A stretch of DNA of 38,116 bases, from positions 1 through 38,116 of the forward strand of contig NZ_LWBP01000228.1 in NCBI RefSeq assembly GCF_002078015.1, given 5' to 3'. Position numbers and translations under genes: made by a program. Below, in pieces: positions 24,002 through 32,097 of the stretch. This stretch comes from Niastella populi (lineage in GTDB: Bacteria > Bacteroidota > Bacteroidia > Chitinophagales > Chitinophagaceae). Every line of letters begins with the position of its first letter. Positions within the stretch are counted from its first letter, which is position 1. Under the pieces are notes generated by a model. The model saw only the letters and a program-made list of their open reading frames with translations. It made no database searches and had not been told where the DNA came from.

Positions 24002-25159
24002 ATGGCTTATTATTATAAATTAGGTAACATTCCCCATAAGCGGCATACGCAGTTCCGCAAACCCGATGGGGGCCTGTATGCAGAACAGCTGTTCTCTACA
24101 GAAGGGTTCTCGAACGATTATTCGCTGTTATACCATGCGCATCCGCCTACCGATATTATTAAAACAGAGCCCTCTTACGATGTATCGCCCAAAATTGCCG
24201 AAGAAAAAATGCTGAAGCATCGCAGCTTTGAAGGGTTCAGGATAAAGCCGGCTATCGATTATTTGCAAAGCCGTACGCCGGTGCTGGTAAATAACGATTG
24301 CCACATTGTACTGGCTGCACCGGAGGAAGGCATGCTTGATTACTATTTCAAAAATGCCGATGCCGACGAAATGATCTTTGTACATGAAGGCGAAGGCGTA
24401 TTGCGCACCATGTATGGCGAACTGCCATTTTCCTATGGCGATTACCTGGTAATACCGCGTGGAACAATTTACCAGGTACAGTTCAAAAATAAGGAGAACC
24501 GCCTCTTCATTGTGGAATCGTTCAGCCCTATTCGTTTTCCTAAAAAGTATTTGAGCAAATACGGACAGCTGCTTGAACATTCGCCTTTTTGCGAACGCGA
24601 TATACGGCCGCCTCAAAACCTGCCGACTTTCGATGACAAAGGTGATTTTCTCATCCGTACCAAAAAACGCGGCGTAATGTATAACCTGCATTATGGGCAT
24701 CATCCGTTCGATGTAATAGGGTGGGACGGTTACTGTTATCCGTTTGCATTCAGCATTCATGATTTTGAGCCTATCACCGGCCGTGTTCATCAGCCGCCAC
24801 CGGTGCATCAGACATTCGAGGCGAATAACTTCGTGGTATGTTCATTCTGCCCGAGGTTGTTCGATTACCATCCGCAGTCGGTGCCTGCACCCTACAACCA
24901 CAGCAATATCGACAGCGATGAAGTGTTGTATTATGTGGATGGTGATTTTATGAGCCGTAAGAACGTTACAAGGGGTATGATCACGTTGCATCCTGCCGGC
25001 ATTCCGCATGGGCCGCATCCCGGCGCTGTGGAGAAGAGCATTGGTGCAAAGGAAACCAAAGAACTGGCGGTAATGGTTGATACCTTTCATCCGTTACAGC
25101 TTACAAAGGAAGCGCTGGAAATAGAAAATGCCGGTTATACAATGAGTTGGGCCGAGTAA
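24002..25159 (+). CDS. hmgA: Homogentisate 1,2-dioxygenase
   Basis: Opens the aromatic ring of homogentisate to maleylacetoacetate in tyrosine and phenylalanine catabolism, using Fe(II). The 385-aa protein starts at the ATG before AYYYKLGNIPHKRHTQFRKP, a typical N terminus for the bacterial clade; 38 upstream in-frame residues come from repeat sequence. Conserved stretches are GGLYAEQLFSTEGF, LLYHAHPPT, YGDYLVIPRGTIYQV, and the cupin iron site around PYNHSNIDSDEVLYY (H300 and a following acidic residue) and LHPAGIPHGPHPG. The acidic ligand could be D306 or E307, depending on alignment. No other genes of the pathway (fumarylacetoacetase, 4-hydroxyphenylpyruvate dioxygenase) are adjacent. Confidence 0.93.
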   Translation: MAYYYKLGNIPHKRHTQFRKPDGGLYAEQLFSTEGFSNDYSLLYHAHPPTDIIKTEPSYDVSPKIAEEKMLKHRSFEGFRIKPAIDYLQSRTPVLVNNDCHIVLAAPEEGMLDYYFKNADADEMIFVHEGEGVLRTMYGELPFSYGDYLVIPRGTIYQVQFKNKENRLFIVESFSPIRFPKKYLSKYGQLLEHSPFCERDIRPPQNLPTFDDKGDFLIRTKKRGVMYNLHYGHHPFDVIGWDGYCYPFAFSIHDFEPITGRVHQPPPVHQTFEANNFVVCSFCPRLFDYHPQSVPAPYNHSNIDSDEVLYYVDGDFMSRKNVTRGMITLHPAGIPHGPHPGAVEKSIGAKETKELAVMVDTFHPLQLTKEALEIENAGYTMSWAE

Positions 25160-25203
25160 AGCACAATTCAGCTAATGTGCCAATGAATACAGAAATACAA
25201 AAG

Positions 25204-25230
25204 GCTCCCTTGCAACCGGGAGCTTTTTTT
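25204..25230 (+). terminator. Intrinsic terminator after hmgA
   Basis: GCTCCC (25204-25209) pairs with GGGAGC (25218-25223), followed by seven T's. It lies 44 bases past the hmgA stop; a short GCTAATGTGCCAATG word lies between. Confidence 0.88.
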
Positions 25231-25278
25231 ATGAGTGTCGGGCATGTGTTTAGGCCGGGTAAACCGGCAACGTGCTCC

Positions 25279-25308
25279 TTGTAATATAGCGTACATTAAT
25301 TACCTTTG
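25279..25308 (+). promoter_or_regulatory. Promoter of acnB
   Basis: TTG (25279-25281), exactly 19 bp, then TACCTTTG (25301-25308) is the best match in the window to the Bacteroidota vegetative promoter. The transcript would start about 6 bases later, roughly 20 bases before the ATG at 25336. This excludes the apparent upstream start at 25306, which lies inside the -7 box. Confidence 0.82.
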
Positions 25309-25335
25309 CAAACTAGCATCAAAAAAGAAAATCAT

Positions 25336-28125
25336 ATGAGCCGTTATAATGAGTACCTTAAGGAAATTGAAGAAAGAAAAGGTCAGGACCTTCACCCCAA
25401 ACCTATAGATGGTGCCGAATTGCTTAGTGAGATCATTGCGCAAATAAAAGATCCCAAAAGTGCCCATAGGAAAGATTCGCTCAATTTCTTTATTTATAAT
25501 GTGTTGCCGGGAACTACGAGTGCCGCTGGAGTGAAAGCTGCCTTTTTAAAGGAGATCATTCTTGGCACTTTCAAAGTGGAAGAAATTACACCCGCTTTTG
25601 CTTTTGAGCTGTTATCACACATGAAAGGAGGTCCTTCAATTGAAGTATTGCTTGACCTGGCCCTTGGTAATGATGTGACTGTTGCCAAAGAAGCTGCAAA
25701 AGTGTTAAAAACACAGGTATTCCTCTATGATGCCGATACAGACCGCCTGAAAGAGGCGTTCAAAAACGAAAATGCAATAGCAAAAGATATACTTGAAAGT
25801 TATGCAAAGGCTGAGTTTTTTACAAAACTGCCCGAAGTACCTGAAGAAATTAAGGTAGTAACTTTTATAGCTGGTGAAGGTGATATTTCAACCGATCTGC
25901 TGTCTCCGGGTAACCAGGCCCACTCCCGTTCAGATCGCGAATTGCATGGTAAATGTATGATCACTCCCCAGGCACAGGCCGAGATCAAAAAGCTGCAGGC
26001 ACAACATCCAGACAAAAGCGTGATGCTGGTTGCTGAGAAAGGCACCATGGGCGTAGGGTCGTCAAGAATGTCTGGAGTAAATAATGTGGCCCTTTGGACG
26101 GGCAAACAGGCAAGCCCCTATGTTCCTTTTGTTAACATTGCCCCCATTGTAGGTGGTACCAACGGAATTTCTCCCATCTTTCTTACTACCGTTGACGTTA
26201 CAGGCGGAATCGGAATTGACCTTAAGAACTGGGTAAAAAAGGTAGACGAAAATGGCAAGGTTATCCGCAATGAAAATGGCGAACCTGTTCTCGAGGAAGT
26301 ATATTCCGTTGCTACCGGCACTGTTCTTACCATCAATACCAAAACAAAGAAATTATATAATGGCGACCGGGAACTAATTGATATATCGAAGGCGCTTACA
26401 CCTCAGAAAAAGGAATTTATCAGGGCTGGCGGTTCATACGCAGTTGTATTCGGTAAAAAGATCCAGACGATCGCAGCGAGGGTCTTAGGTATAGAACCTG
26501 CTCCTGTATTTGCTCCGTCAAAAGAGATCTCCAATGAGGGCCAAGGGCTTACTGCAGTAGAAAAGATCTTTAACAGGAATGCTGTTGGTATTACTCCGGG
26601 CAAAGTATTACATGCCGGTTCAGACGTTCGTGTAGAAGTGAATATCGTAGGTTCTCAGGATACCACCGGATTGATGACTGCCCAGGAACTGGAATCAATG
26701 GCAGCTACTGTAATTTCGCCAATTGTTGACGGTGCATACCAGTCAGGCTGTCACACCGCTTCGGTATGGGATAAGAAGGCGCAGGCCAATATTCCAAAAC
26801 TTATGAAGTTCATGAATGATTTTGGATTGATCACCGCACGTGATCCCAAAGGCGAATATCATTCCATGACAGATGTAATTCACAAAGTACTCAACGATAT
26901 TACAGTAGATGAGTGGGCGATCATCATTGGCGGTGATTCTCATACAAGAATGTCGAAAGGCGTTGCATTTGGAGCTGACTCAGGTACCGTTGCTCTGGCA
27001 TTGGCTACCGGTGAAGCATCTATGCCCATTCCCGAATCGGTGAAAGTGACCTTCAAGGGAGAAATGAAGGAACACATGGATTTCCGTGATGTAGTACACG
27101 CTACCCAGGCGCAAATGCTTCAGAAATTTGGCGGCGAGAACATTTTCCAGGGCAGAATTATTGAAGTCCACCTCGGAACGCTTCCTGCCGACCAGGCTTT
27201 CACCTTTACCGACTGGACGGCGGAGATGAAGGCAAAAGCTTCTATCTGTATTTCTGAAGATGAAACCCTGATCAAATCACTGGAGATTGCCAAAGGCAGG
27301 ATCCAGATCATGATCGACAAGGGCATGGATAACAGCAGACAGGTGCTTCAGGGATTGATCAATAAAGCCGATAAGCGGATCGCCGAGATTAAATCAGGTG
27401 AAAAACCCGCTTTAACACCAGATGCGAATGCGAAGTATTATGCTGAAGTGGAGATCGACCTGGATGTGATCGCTGAACCAATGATCGCTGACCCCGATGT
27501 AAATAATGCAGACGTTTCCAAGCGCTATACCCACGATACCATTCGTGCACTTTCTTACTATAATGGCGAGAAAAAAGTAGATCTTGGTTTTGTAGGGTCA
27601 TGCATGGTGCACAAAGGCGATTTGAAAATTGTTTCTCAAATGCTGAAGAACCTCGAAAAACAACAAGGTAAGGTTGAGTTTCGTGCACCGCTTGTAGTGG
27701 CAGCACCAACTTACAATATCATCGATGAACTTCAGGCTGAAGGCGATTGGGAAATACTGCAGAAGTATTCCGGTTTCGAATTTAATGATAATGCCCCGAA
27801 AGGCACGGCACGTACTGAATACGAAAATATGATGTACCTCGAACGTCCGGGTTGTAACCTTTGCATGGGTAACCAGGAAAAAGCAGCTAAAGGTGATACG
27901 GTGATGGCAACCTCAACCCGTCTTTTCCAGGGAAGGGTCGTTGAAGATTCCGACCGTAAAAAGGGAGAGTCCCTGCTTGCGTCCACACCGGTAGTGGTCC
28001 TTTCTGCCATCCTGGGAAGAATTCCTAATATGGCTGAATATAAAGCTGCAGTAGTTGGTATCGATCTCACTAAGTTCGCGCCTCCCCTTAAGACCTTAAC
28101 ATCGAAAGACAACGTTTCTTATTAA
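25336..28125 (+). CDS. acnB: Aconitate hydratase B (bifunctional aconitase / 2-methylisocitrate dehydratase)
   Basis: Interconverts citrate and isocitrate, and in many bacteria 2-methylisocitrate. At 929 aa it is about 60 residues longer than E. coli AcnB. Domain order is the AcnB one: an N-terminal HEAT-like helical domain (YNEYLKEIEERKGQDLHPKPIDGAELLSEI onward), then the swivel domain (GSSRMSGVNNVALWTG), then the cluster domains. Cluster cysteines are C756 (VGSCMVHKGDL), C840 and C843 (PGCNLCMGNQ). GGDSHTRMSKG is also typical. The region with KKVDENGKVIRNENGEPVLEE accounts for part of the extra length. The start at MSRYNEYL follows the promoter. It coexists with the mitochondrial-type aconitase at 12503-14770. 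Confidence 0.95.
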   Translation: MSRYNEYLKEIEERKGQDLHPKPIDGAELLSEIIAQIKDPKSAHRKDSLNFFIYNVLPGTTSAAGVKAAFLKEIILGTFKVEEITPAFAFELLSHMKGGPSIEVLLDLALGNDVTVAKEAAKVLKTQVFLYDADTDRLKEAFKNENAIAKDILESYAKAEFFTKLPEVPEEIKVVTFIAGEGDISTDLLSPGNQAHSRSDRELHGKCMITPQAQAEIKKLQAQHPDKSVMLVAEKGTMGVGSSRMSGVNNVALWTGKQASPYVPFVNIAPIVGGTNGISPIFLTTVDVTGGIGIDLKNWVKKVDENGKVIRNENGEPVLEEVYSVATGTVLTINTKTKKLYNGDRELIDISKALTPQKKEFIRAGGSYAVVFGKKIQTIAARVLGIEPAPVFAPSKEISNEGQGLTAVEKIFNRNAVGITPGKVLHAGSDVRVEVNIVGSQDTTGLMTAQELESMAATVISPIVDGAYQSGCHTASVWDKKAQANIPKLMKFMNDFGLITARDPKGEYHSMTDVIHKVLNDITVDEWAIIIGGDSHTRMSKGVAFGADSGTVALALATGEASMPIPESVKVTFKGEMKEHMDFRDVVHATQAQMLQKFGGENIFQGRIIEVHLGTLPADQAFTFTDWTAEMKAKASICISEDETLIKSLEIAKGRIQIMIDKGMDNSRQVLQGLINKADKRIAEIKSGEKPALTPDANAKYYAEVEIDLDVIAEPMIADPDVNNADVSKRYTHDTIRALSYYNGEKKVDLGFVGSCMVHKGDLKIVSQMLKNLEKQQGKVEFRAPLVVAAPTYNIIDELQAEGDWEILQKYSGFEFNDNAPKGTARTEYENMMYLERPGCNLCMGNQEKAAKGDTVMATSTRLFQGRVVEDSDRKKGESLLASTPVVVLSAILGRIPNMAEYKAAVVGIDLTKFAPPLKTLTSKDNVSY

Positions 28126-28147
28126 TGTTATAGATCATTATAGATAC

Positions 28148-28178
28148 AAAAAGGTTCACAGCAATGTGGACCTTTTTT
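28148..28178 (+). terminator. Intrinsic terminator after acnB
   Basis: AAAAAGGTTCAC (28148-28159), loop AGCAAT, and GTGGACCTTTTTT pair along 12 positions with one T-G. It begins 22 bases after the stop. The flanking A's and T's make it plausible in both directions. Confidence 0.88.
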
Positions 28179-28245
28179 GCATCCAGGCATGGTAAAAGGG
28201 GATAGGGAGGGAACTAATCCCTCACTATCCTTTCAATTGAAGATA

Positions 28246-28717
28246 TTAATTACGTCTTAATTTCAGATAAGGAGCAAGGCCGTTTGCGATTTTGCCGGAA
28301 CTTGAGTTAATTTGAACTACCAGTGTAATTCGCTTGTCTGGGAGGGAATTCAGAATGTTATTTGAATTAAACTCAACATATTGTAGTGCATCTTTTGTAT
28401 AACCCTTTATCTGAGCATTGGCGATTTCTACACCATCTGTAAAATTATACAGCCTTATATATGCTGTATCAGCCAAACTCTGGGTCATTATTCCAAGGTT
28501 CAATGTAACTGAATCGATATATTTATAATCCCTCTTATCAAAATCTTTCAGCACTGAACCACGGGAACTGGGTTCAAAAATAATCATGGTACGAATCTAT
28601 TCTTTCATCCATGAAATAAACAGTGATCTGCTTATCAAGATCCTCCTTTTCAACAAGCTTTTTACAGGAGCCCAGGGCAATGCTGCCCATCAAAATAACA
28701 AATGCGATTTTTTTCAT
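28246..28717 (-). pseudogene. Small lipoprotein gene disrupted by a one-base frameshift
   Basis: Two overlapping minus-strand frames make one protein. The first (28574-28717) encodes a 47-aa lipoprotein start, KKIAFVILMGSIALGSCKK with lipobox Cys18, and stops at TGA just after DSYHDYF. The second (28246-28587, 113 aa) is in the +1 frame and continues EPSSRGSVLKDFDKRDYKYIDS to a normal end at KLRRN. Removing one T from the run of five T's (plus-strand A's 28576-28580) joins them as DYFEPSSRGSV. The second frame has a stop only four codons before its own ATG, so it has no independent upstream coding. The intact product would be about 156 aa, a periplasmic or surface lipoprotein of no family I know. 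The cause could be a real mutation, a phase-variable tract or a sequencing error. Confidence 0.8.
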
Positions 28718-28760
28718 ACAAATTTGGGGTTGGTTAACAGGTGAATCAATAAAGTATAAA

Positions 28761-28790
28761 GGTTGCCGTTATAAACGGTTGCCGTATAAA
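28761..28790. repeat. Short direct repeat upstream of the broken lipoprotein gene
   Basis: GGTTGCCGTTATAAA (28761-28775) is followed by GGTTGCCGTATAAA (28777-28790). It lies about 45-75 bases upstream of the lipoprotein ATG and could be a paired regulator site. The rest of the gap up to the tetR promoter shows nothing else. Confidence 0.45.
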
Positions 28791-28915
28791 GATATTATCG
28801 GAAGGATGTTTAACTTTCGGGAAGAGGGGTAGTTATTTTTTCACAAGGGCTGCAATATTCTATCTGGCTGATCGTCTGACCTGTATAGTGGCGAATATTA
28901 TTTTTTGAAGAAAAC

Positions 28916-28948
28916 TTTGGCAGAATCAGTTTTTCCGGTATATCTTTG
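28916..28948 (+). promoter_or_regulatory. Promoter of the efflux-operon tetR
   Basis: TTTG (28916-28919), 21 bp, then TATCTTTG (28941-28948) matches the Bacteroidota pattern. An apparent TTG start codon at 28946 lies inside the -7 box and is therefore not usable. Confidence 0.7.
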
Positions 28949-28949
28949 T

Positions 28950-28969
28950 GTTTAACCAAATGGTTAAAC
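28950..28969. promoter_or_regulatory. Palindromic operator O1 at the tetR start
   Basis: GTTTAACCAAATGGTTAAAC has 9-bp perfect arms (GTTTAACCA / TGGTTAAAC) around AA. It sits one base after the -7 box, so a bound dimer would cover the start point. A near-identical sequence recurs before tolC at 29606-29625. Confidence 0.75.
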
Positions 28970-28972
28970 TAC

Positions 28973-29590
28973 GTGGATAAAGAACTTAAAAGCGACAAAA
29001 GCGCAGAACAAAAGATCCTGGATGCAGCCAAACAGATCTTTATGGAAAACGGGCTCGATGGCGCGCGGATGCAGGATATTGCGGATAAAGCAGGCATCAA
29101 TAAAGCTCTGTTACACTATTACTTCCGAAGCAAGGACAAACTTTTTGAACGCATTTTTACCGAAGAAGCACAGAAGTTCATGCCTAAGGTAACGACGATC
29201 ATGCTTTCAGAGCTTCCACTGTTCGAAAAGATAGAGAAGTTCATGAGCGAATACATCGACACGCTTTCCCAGAACCCGTTGCTGGCCAATTTCATTCTGA
29301 ATGAAATACACCGCAACCCAAAGGAGATGATAAAAAAAATCTGGGGCAGCCACCGTCCGCCCATCGAAAAAGTGGAAGAACATGTGGCAAAACTGGTAAA
29401 GAAAGGAGAGATCAGGCCTATAAAAGGTTATGAGTTAATGATCAACATGGTTTCCCTGTGCATCTTCCCTTTCCTGGCCCGGCCAATGGTACAATGGATA
29501 ACCAAAACAAATGACGATGAGTTTATGAAGATGATGCAGCAGCGTAAAAAGACCGTGGTACAATTTGTAATTGACTCAATAAAGAAATAA
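28973..29590 (+). CDS. TetR/AcrR-family repressor of the efflux operon
   Basis: A 205-aa regulator. The start is placed at GTG 28973 (DKELKSDKSAEQKILDAAK), because the upstream part of the frame lies in the promoter and operator. The N-terminal helix-turn-helix is standard: KILDAAKQIFMENGLDGARMQDIADKAGINKALLHYYFRSKDKLFERIF (residues about 14-62). The C-terminal ligand-binding domain is helical, with no sign of ligand identity. It heads a run of seven same-strand genes encoding an ABC-type exporter, and two copies of one operator lie before tetR and before tolC. Autoregulation and repression of the exporter is the simple reading, as with CecR and ybhGFSR in E. coli. Confidence 0.9.
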   Translation: MDKELKSDKSAEQKILDAAKQIFMENGLDGARMQDIADKAGINKALLHYYFRSKDKLFERIFTEEAQKFMPKVTTIMLSELPLFEKIEKFMSEYIDTLSQNPLLANFILNEIHRNPKEMIKKIWGSHRPPIEKVEEHVAKLVKKGEIRPIKGYELMINMVSLCIFPFLARPMVQWITKTNDDEFMKMMQQRKKTVVQFVIDSIKK

Positions 29591-29605
29591 AAATTTTTGT
29601 CATGC

Positions 29606-29625
29606 AATTAACTAAATGGTTAAAC
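29606..29625. promoter_or_regulatory. Second copy of the operator, before tolC (O2)
   Basis: AATTAACTAAATGGTTAAAC matches O1 at 17 of 20 positions. It follows AATTTTTG (one mismatch to TAnnTTTG), which begins right after the tetR stop codon, so tolC and later genes may have their own repressed promoter. It ends 3 bases before the tolC ATG at 29629. Confidence 0.65.
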
Positions 29626-29628
29626 CCA

Positions 29629-30900
29629 ATGATTAAATTTTGTTTGCTTATAACGGTGCTGTTCGTGGCTACCGGTGTGCAGGCGCAAAATGCTGACCGG
29701 CTTACCCTGCAGCAGGCATATGATCTGGCCCGCCAGCATTACCCGGTGATCAGGCAAAAAGACCTGGTGCGCCAAACGGCCGATCTTACTATCAGTAACC
29801 TGAGCAAAGGTTTTCTTCCCCAGTTGAATATTTCCGGGCAGGCTACCTATCAGTCAGATGTTACCAGCGTGCCTGTGAGTATACCCGGCGTCAAAATAGA
29901 TGCGCCCGGTAAGGACCAGTATAAGATCCAGGCCGAATTGACGCAGCTGGTATATGACGGTGGAAATACTTCTGCCCAAAAAAATGTACAAATTGTGAAT
30001 GCGCAGGTTGAAGATCAAAAAGCGGAAGTGGAGTTGTATAAAGTGAAAGACCGCATCAATCAGTTATACCTCGGCATTTTGCTGGTAGATGCACAACTGG
30101 AGCAGGTGGCCTATGTAAAGAAGGATATTGAAATAGGTATCAAACGCGTGGAAGCAATGATAAAGAACGGAACGGCATTTCGTTCGAGCCGGCTGACGCT
30201 GGAAGCCGAACTGATGAAGAACGACCAGCGTGTTATAGAACTGAATGCCAACCGCAAAGGTTTGGTTGATGTACTATCGCTGTTCATTAACCGGTCGTTG
30301 CCCGGCAATGTAACACTGGAACAACCTACGATCCCAATGACCCTGGTCAAAGAGTCGGTAGCCCGTCCGGAATTGAAGTACTATAATTACCAGAGCGAAT
30401 TGTTTAAGGTACAGAACCAGCTCATCAGTGCAAAGAACAGACCCAAAGTGAATTTATTTGTACAGGGCGGCTATGGCCGTCCGGGTTTGAACATGCTGAA
30501 GAACGAATTCGATCTTTTTTATATCGGCGGTGTGCGGTTGAACTGGGGACTGGGTAGTTTATATACCACAAAAAAAGAACGCCAGATCCTGGAGGTAAAC
30601 GAACGCATGGTTGATGTGCAGAAAGAATTGTTTATGCTCAATACCAATTCACAGCTTAAACAACAGGAAGCCGAAGTTGACAAATTATCACAACTGATAC
30701 AAAGCGACCAGCGGATCATCGGCGTGCGCGCCCAGGTTAAAGATGCAGCGCTGGCGCAACTTACCAACGGCGTTATCAGTACCAATGATTATTTGAAGGA
30801 ATTGAATGCCGAAGACCTGGCCAAACAATCGCTGCTTACCCACCAGGTGCAGTTGTTACATGCGCAGATCAATTACCGTACGATATCAGGAAACCAATAA
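29629..30900 (+). CDS. TolC-family outer-membrane efflux protein
   Basis: A 423-aa outer-membrane channel with signal peptide (IKFCLLITVLFVATGVQAQ). The start is placed at the ATG before IKFCLL; the ATG nine codons upstream (QLTKWLNP) lies in the operator copy. Two outer-membrane efflux repeats are visible: residues about 30-215 (LTLQQAYDLARQHYPVIRQ, SKGFLPQLNISGQATYQ, AELTQLVYDGGNTSAQK) and about 225-420 (NRPKVNLFVQGGYGRPG, GGVRLNWGLGSLYTTKKERQ), with long coiled-coil stretches between. It should be the exit duct for the HlyD/ABC exporter encoded downstream, linking inner and outer membranes. A 151-bp gap with a mirror word array separates it from the HlyD gene. Confidence 0.93.
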   Translation: MIKFCLLITVLFVATGVQAQNADRLTLQQAYDLARQHYPVIRQKDLVRQTADLTISNLSKGFLPQLNISGQATYQSDVTSVPVSIPGVKIDAPGKDQYKIQAELTQLVYDGGNTSAQKNVQIVNAQVEDQKAEVELYKVKDRINQLYLGILLVDAQLEQVAYVKKDIEIGIKRVEAMIKNGTAFRSSRLTLEAELMKNDQRVIELNANRKGLVDVLSLFINRSLPGNVTLEQPTIPMTLVKESVARPELKYYNYQSELFKVQNQLISAKNRPKVNLFVQGGYGRPGLNMLKNEFDLFYIGGVRLNWGLGSLYTTKKERQILEVNERMVDVQKELFMLNTNSQLKQQEAEVDKLSQLIQSDQRIIGVRAQVKDAALAQLTNGVISTNDYLKELNAEDLAKQSLLTHQVQLLHAQINYRTISGNQ

Positions 30901-31040
30901 TTAATTAGCTAATTAGCTGATTAGCTAATGTGATAATGGAATACAGCACACTGGATGCTTCGCGTGAGCTTCGCAACCCATAAGAACTGCCGGCATTGAG
31001 GAATTATCACATTAGCAAATTAGCACATTATCACATTTAC
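30901..31040. repeat. Mirror word array between tolC and hlyD-like genes
   Basis: The left part (30904-30938) has TTAGCTAATTAGCTGATTAGC and GCTAATGTGATAAT. The right part (31003-31040) has ATTATCACATTAGC and TTAGCACATTATCACATTT. The 14-mers at 30924-30937 and 31003-31016 are exact reverse complements, so a long-looped hairpin can form within the operon transcript. Confidence 0.82.
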
Positions 31041-31051
31041 ATATTACAGTT

Positions 31052-31993
31052 ATGAACAAACTTATTGTAACCCTTATTGCTTCAGCGGCGGTATTCACTG
31101 CGTGCAACCGCAACAGCCAGAAATTCGATGCATCGGGAACTTTTGAGGTTGACGAAGTGATCGTTTCTGCCGAACAAACCGGAAAGATCTTATCGTTCAA
31201 TGTAATGGAAGGCCAGACCATTCCCCGCGAACAGGTAGTAGGTATCATCGATGCGGAAAACCTCTCCCTGCAAAAAGAACAGATCGAGGCAAGCATTGCC
31301 GCCCTGCAGGATAAAACTTCCAGTGTACAACCGCAGGTGAGATTATTACAGGAACAACTGGCCGTTCAGGAATCGCAACTGAAGAATATGCTGCAGGAGC
31401 GCACACGGATAGAGAACCTGCTGAAACAGGATGCCGCTACCCGTAAGCAACTCGATGATATGAATTCGAACATCGAAGTAATGCAACGGCAAATGGATGT
31501 TACCCGCCAGCAGATCAATGTGCAAAAGAGCAATATTAGCACCGCAAACCGCTCTGTGCTCAGCGAAAAGAAGCCGCTTGAAAAAAGAATGCAGCAATTG
31601 AGCGAACAGATAGGGAAGGCGCAGATCGTCAATCCCGTTGGCGGAACGGTTATCACCAAGTATGCCGAAGCCGGTGAAGTGACCTCGGCCGGCAAGGCCC
31701 TGTACAAGATCGCCAATCTCGATACACTTACCCTGCGCGCATACATTACCGGTAACCAGTTGCCGCAAATAAGGCTGAACCAGCAGGTAAAGGTTATGAT
31801 CGACAGCGGCGCCAGGGCCTATCGCGAATATCCCGGTATCATTACCTGGGTGGCCGATAAGGCCGAGTTCACCCCAAAAACGATACAAACACGGGATGAA
31901 CGGGCCAACCTGGTGTATGCTATCAAAGTACGGGTTAAGAATGACGGGTACCTGAAGATCGGGATGTATGGGGAAGTAATGTTTAGTAAGTAG
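31052..31993 (+). CDS. HlyD-family periplasmic adaptor lipoprotein
   Basis: The membrane-fusion protein of the exporter, 313 aa. A lipobox FTAC puts the lipidated Cys at residue 18. It has the usual order: a beta-barrel/lipoyl half (ASGTFEVDEVIVSAEQTGKILSFNVMEGQTI), a long coiled-coil hairpin (residues about 70-190, rich in Gln, Glu and Leu), the second lipoyl half (IVNPVGGTVITKYAEAGEVTSAGKALYKIANL), and a beta-barrel (LRAYITGNQLPQIRLNQQVKVMI). It corresponds to YbhG in the E. coli ybhGFSR set. It should bridge the ABC permeases and the TolC channel. Confidence 0.93.
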   Translation: MNKLIVTLIASAAVFTACNRNSQKFDASGTFEVDEVIVSAEQTGKILSFNVMEGQTIPREQVVGIIDAENLSLQKEQIEASIAALQDKTSSVQPQVRLLQEQLAVQESQLKNMLQERTRIENLLKQDAATRKQLDDMNSNIEVMQRQMDVTRQQINVQKSNISTANRSVLSEKKPLEKRMQQLSEQIGKAQIVNPVGGTVITKYAEAGEVTSAGKALYKIANLDTLTLRAYITGNQLPQIRLNQQVKVMIDSGARAYREYPGIITWVADKAEFTPKTIQTRDERANLVYAIKVRVKNDGYLKIGMYGEVMFSK

Positions 31994-32092
31994 TTGATAA
32001 GGTGATAGAGTTGATAAAGGTAATAAAGGAAAACTCTATCAACTGTATTAACTCTATCAACAATATCAACTCTGTCAACTTTTCAACTGAAA
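31993..32092. repeat. Mirror word array (GTTGATAGAG ... CTCTATCAAC)
   Basis: After the adaptor stop: TTGATAAGGTGATAGAGTTGATAAAGG. Before the next start: CTCTATCAACTG, AACTCTATCAACAATATC and CAACTCTGTCAAC words. GATAGAGTTGATA (32004-32016) is inverted at 32064-32076 with one mismatch. The array happens to be open in frame with the ATPase gene, producing a spurious N-terminal extension rich in Ile, Asn and Ser. Confidence 0.82.
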
Positions 32093-32097
32093 ATCAC

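Noticed and set aside
24128-24808. 226-aa minus-strand ORF opposite homogentisate dioxygenase
   Set aside because: It overlaps a well-supported gene completely and resembles no protein family.
28946-28972. TTG start for the efflux tetR gene
   Set aside because: The codon is part of the -7 element and the following codons are the operator; GTG at 28973 is a better start.
32002-32097. N-terminal extension of the first ABC ATPase (Ile/Asn/Ser-rich)
   Set aside because: It is a translation of the mirror word array; the ATPase fold starts at the ATG at 32098.
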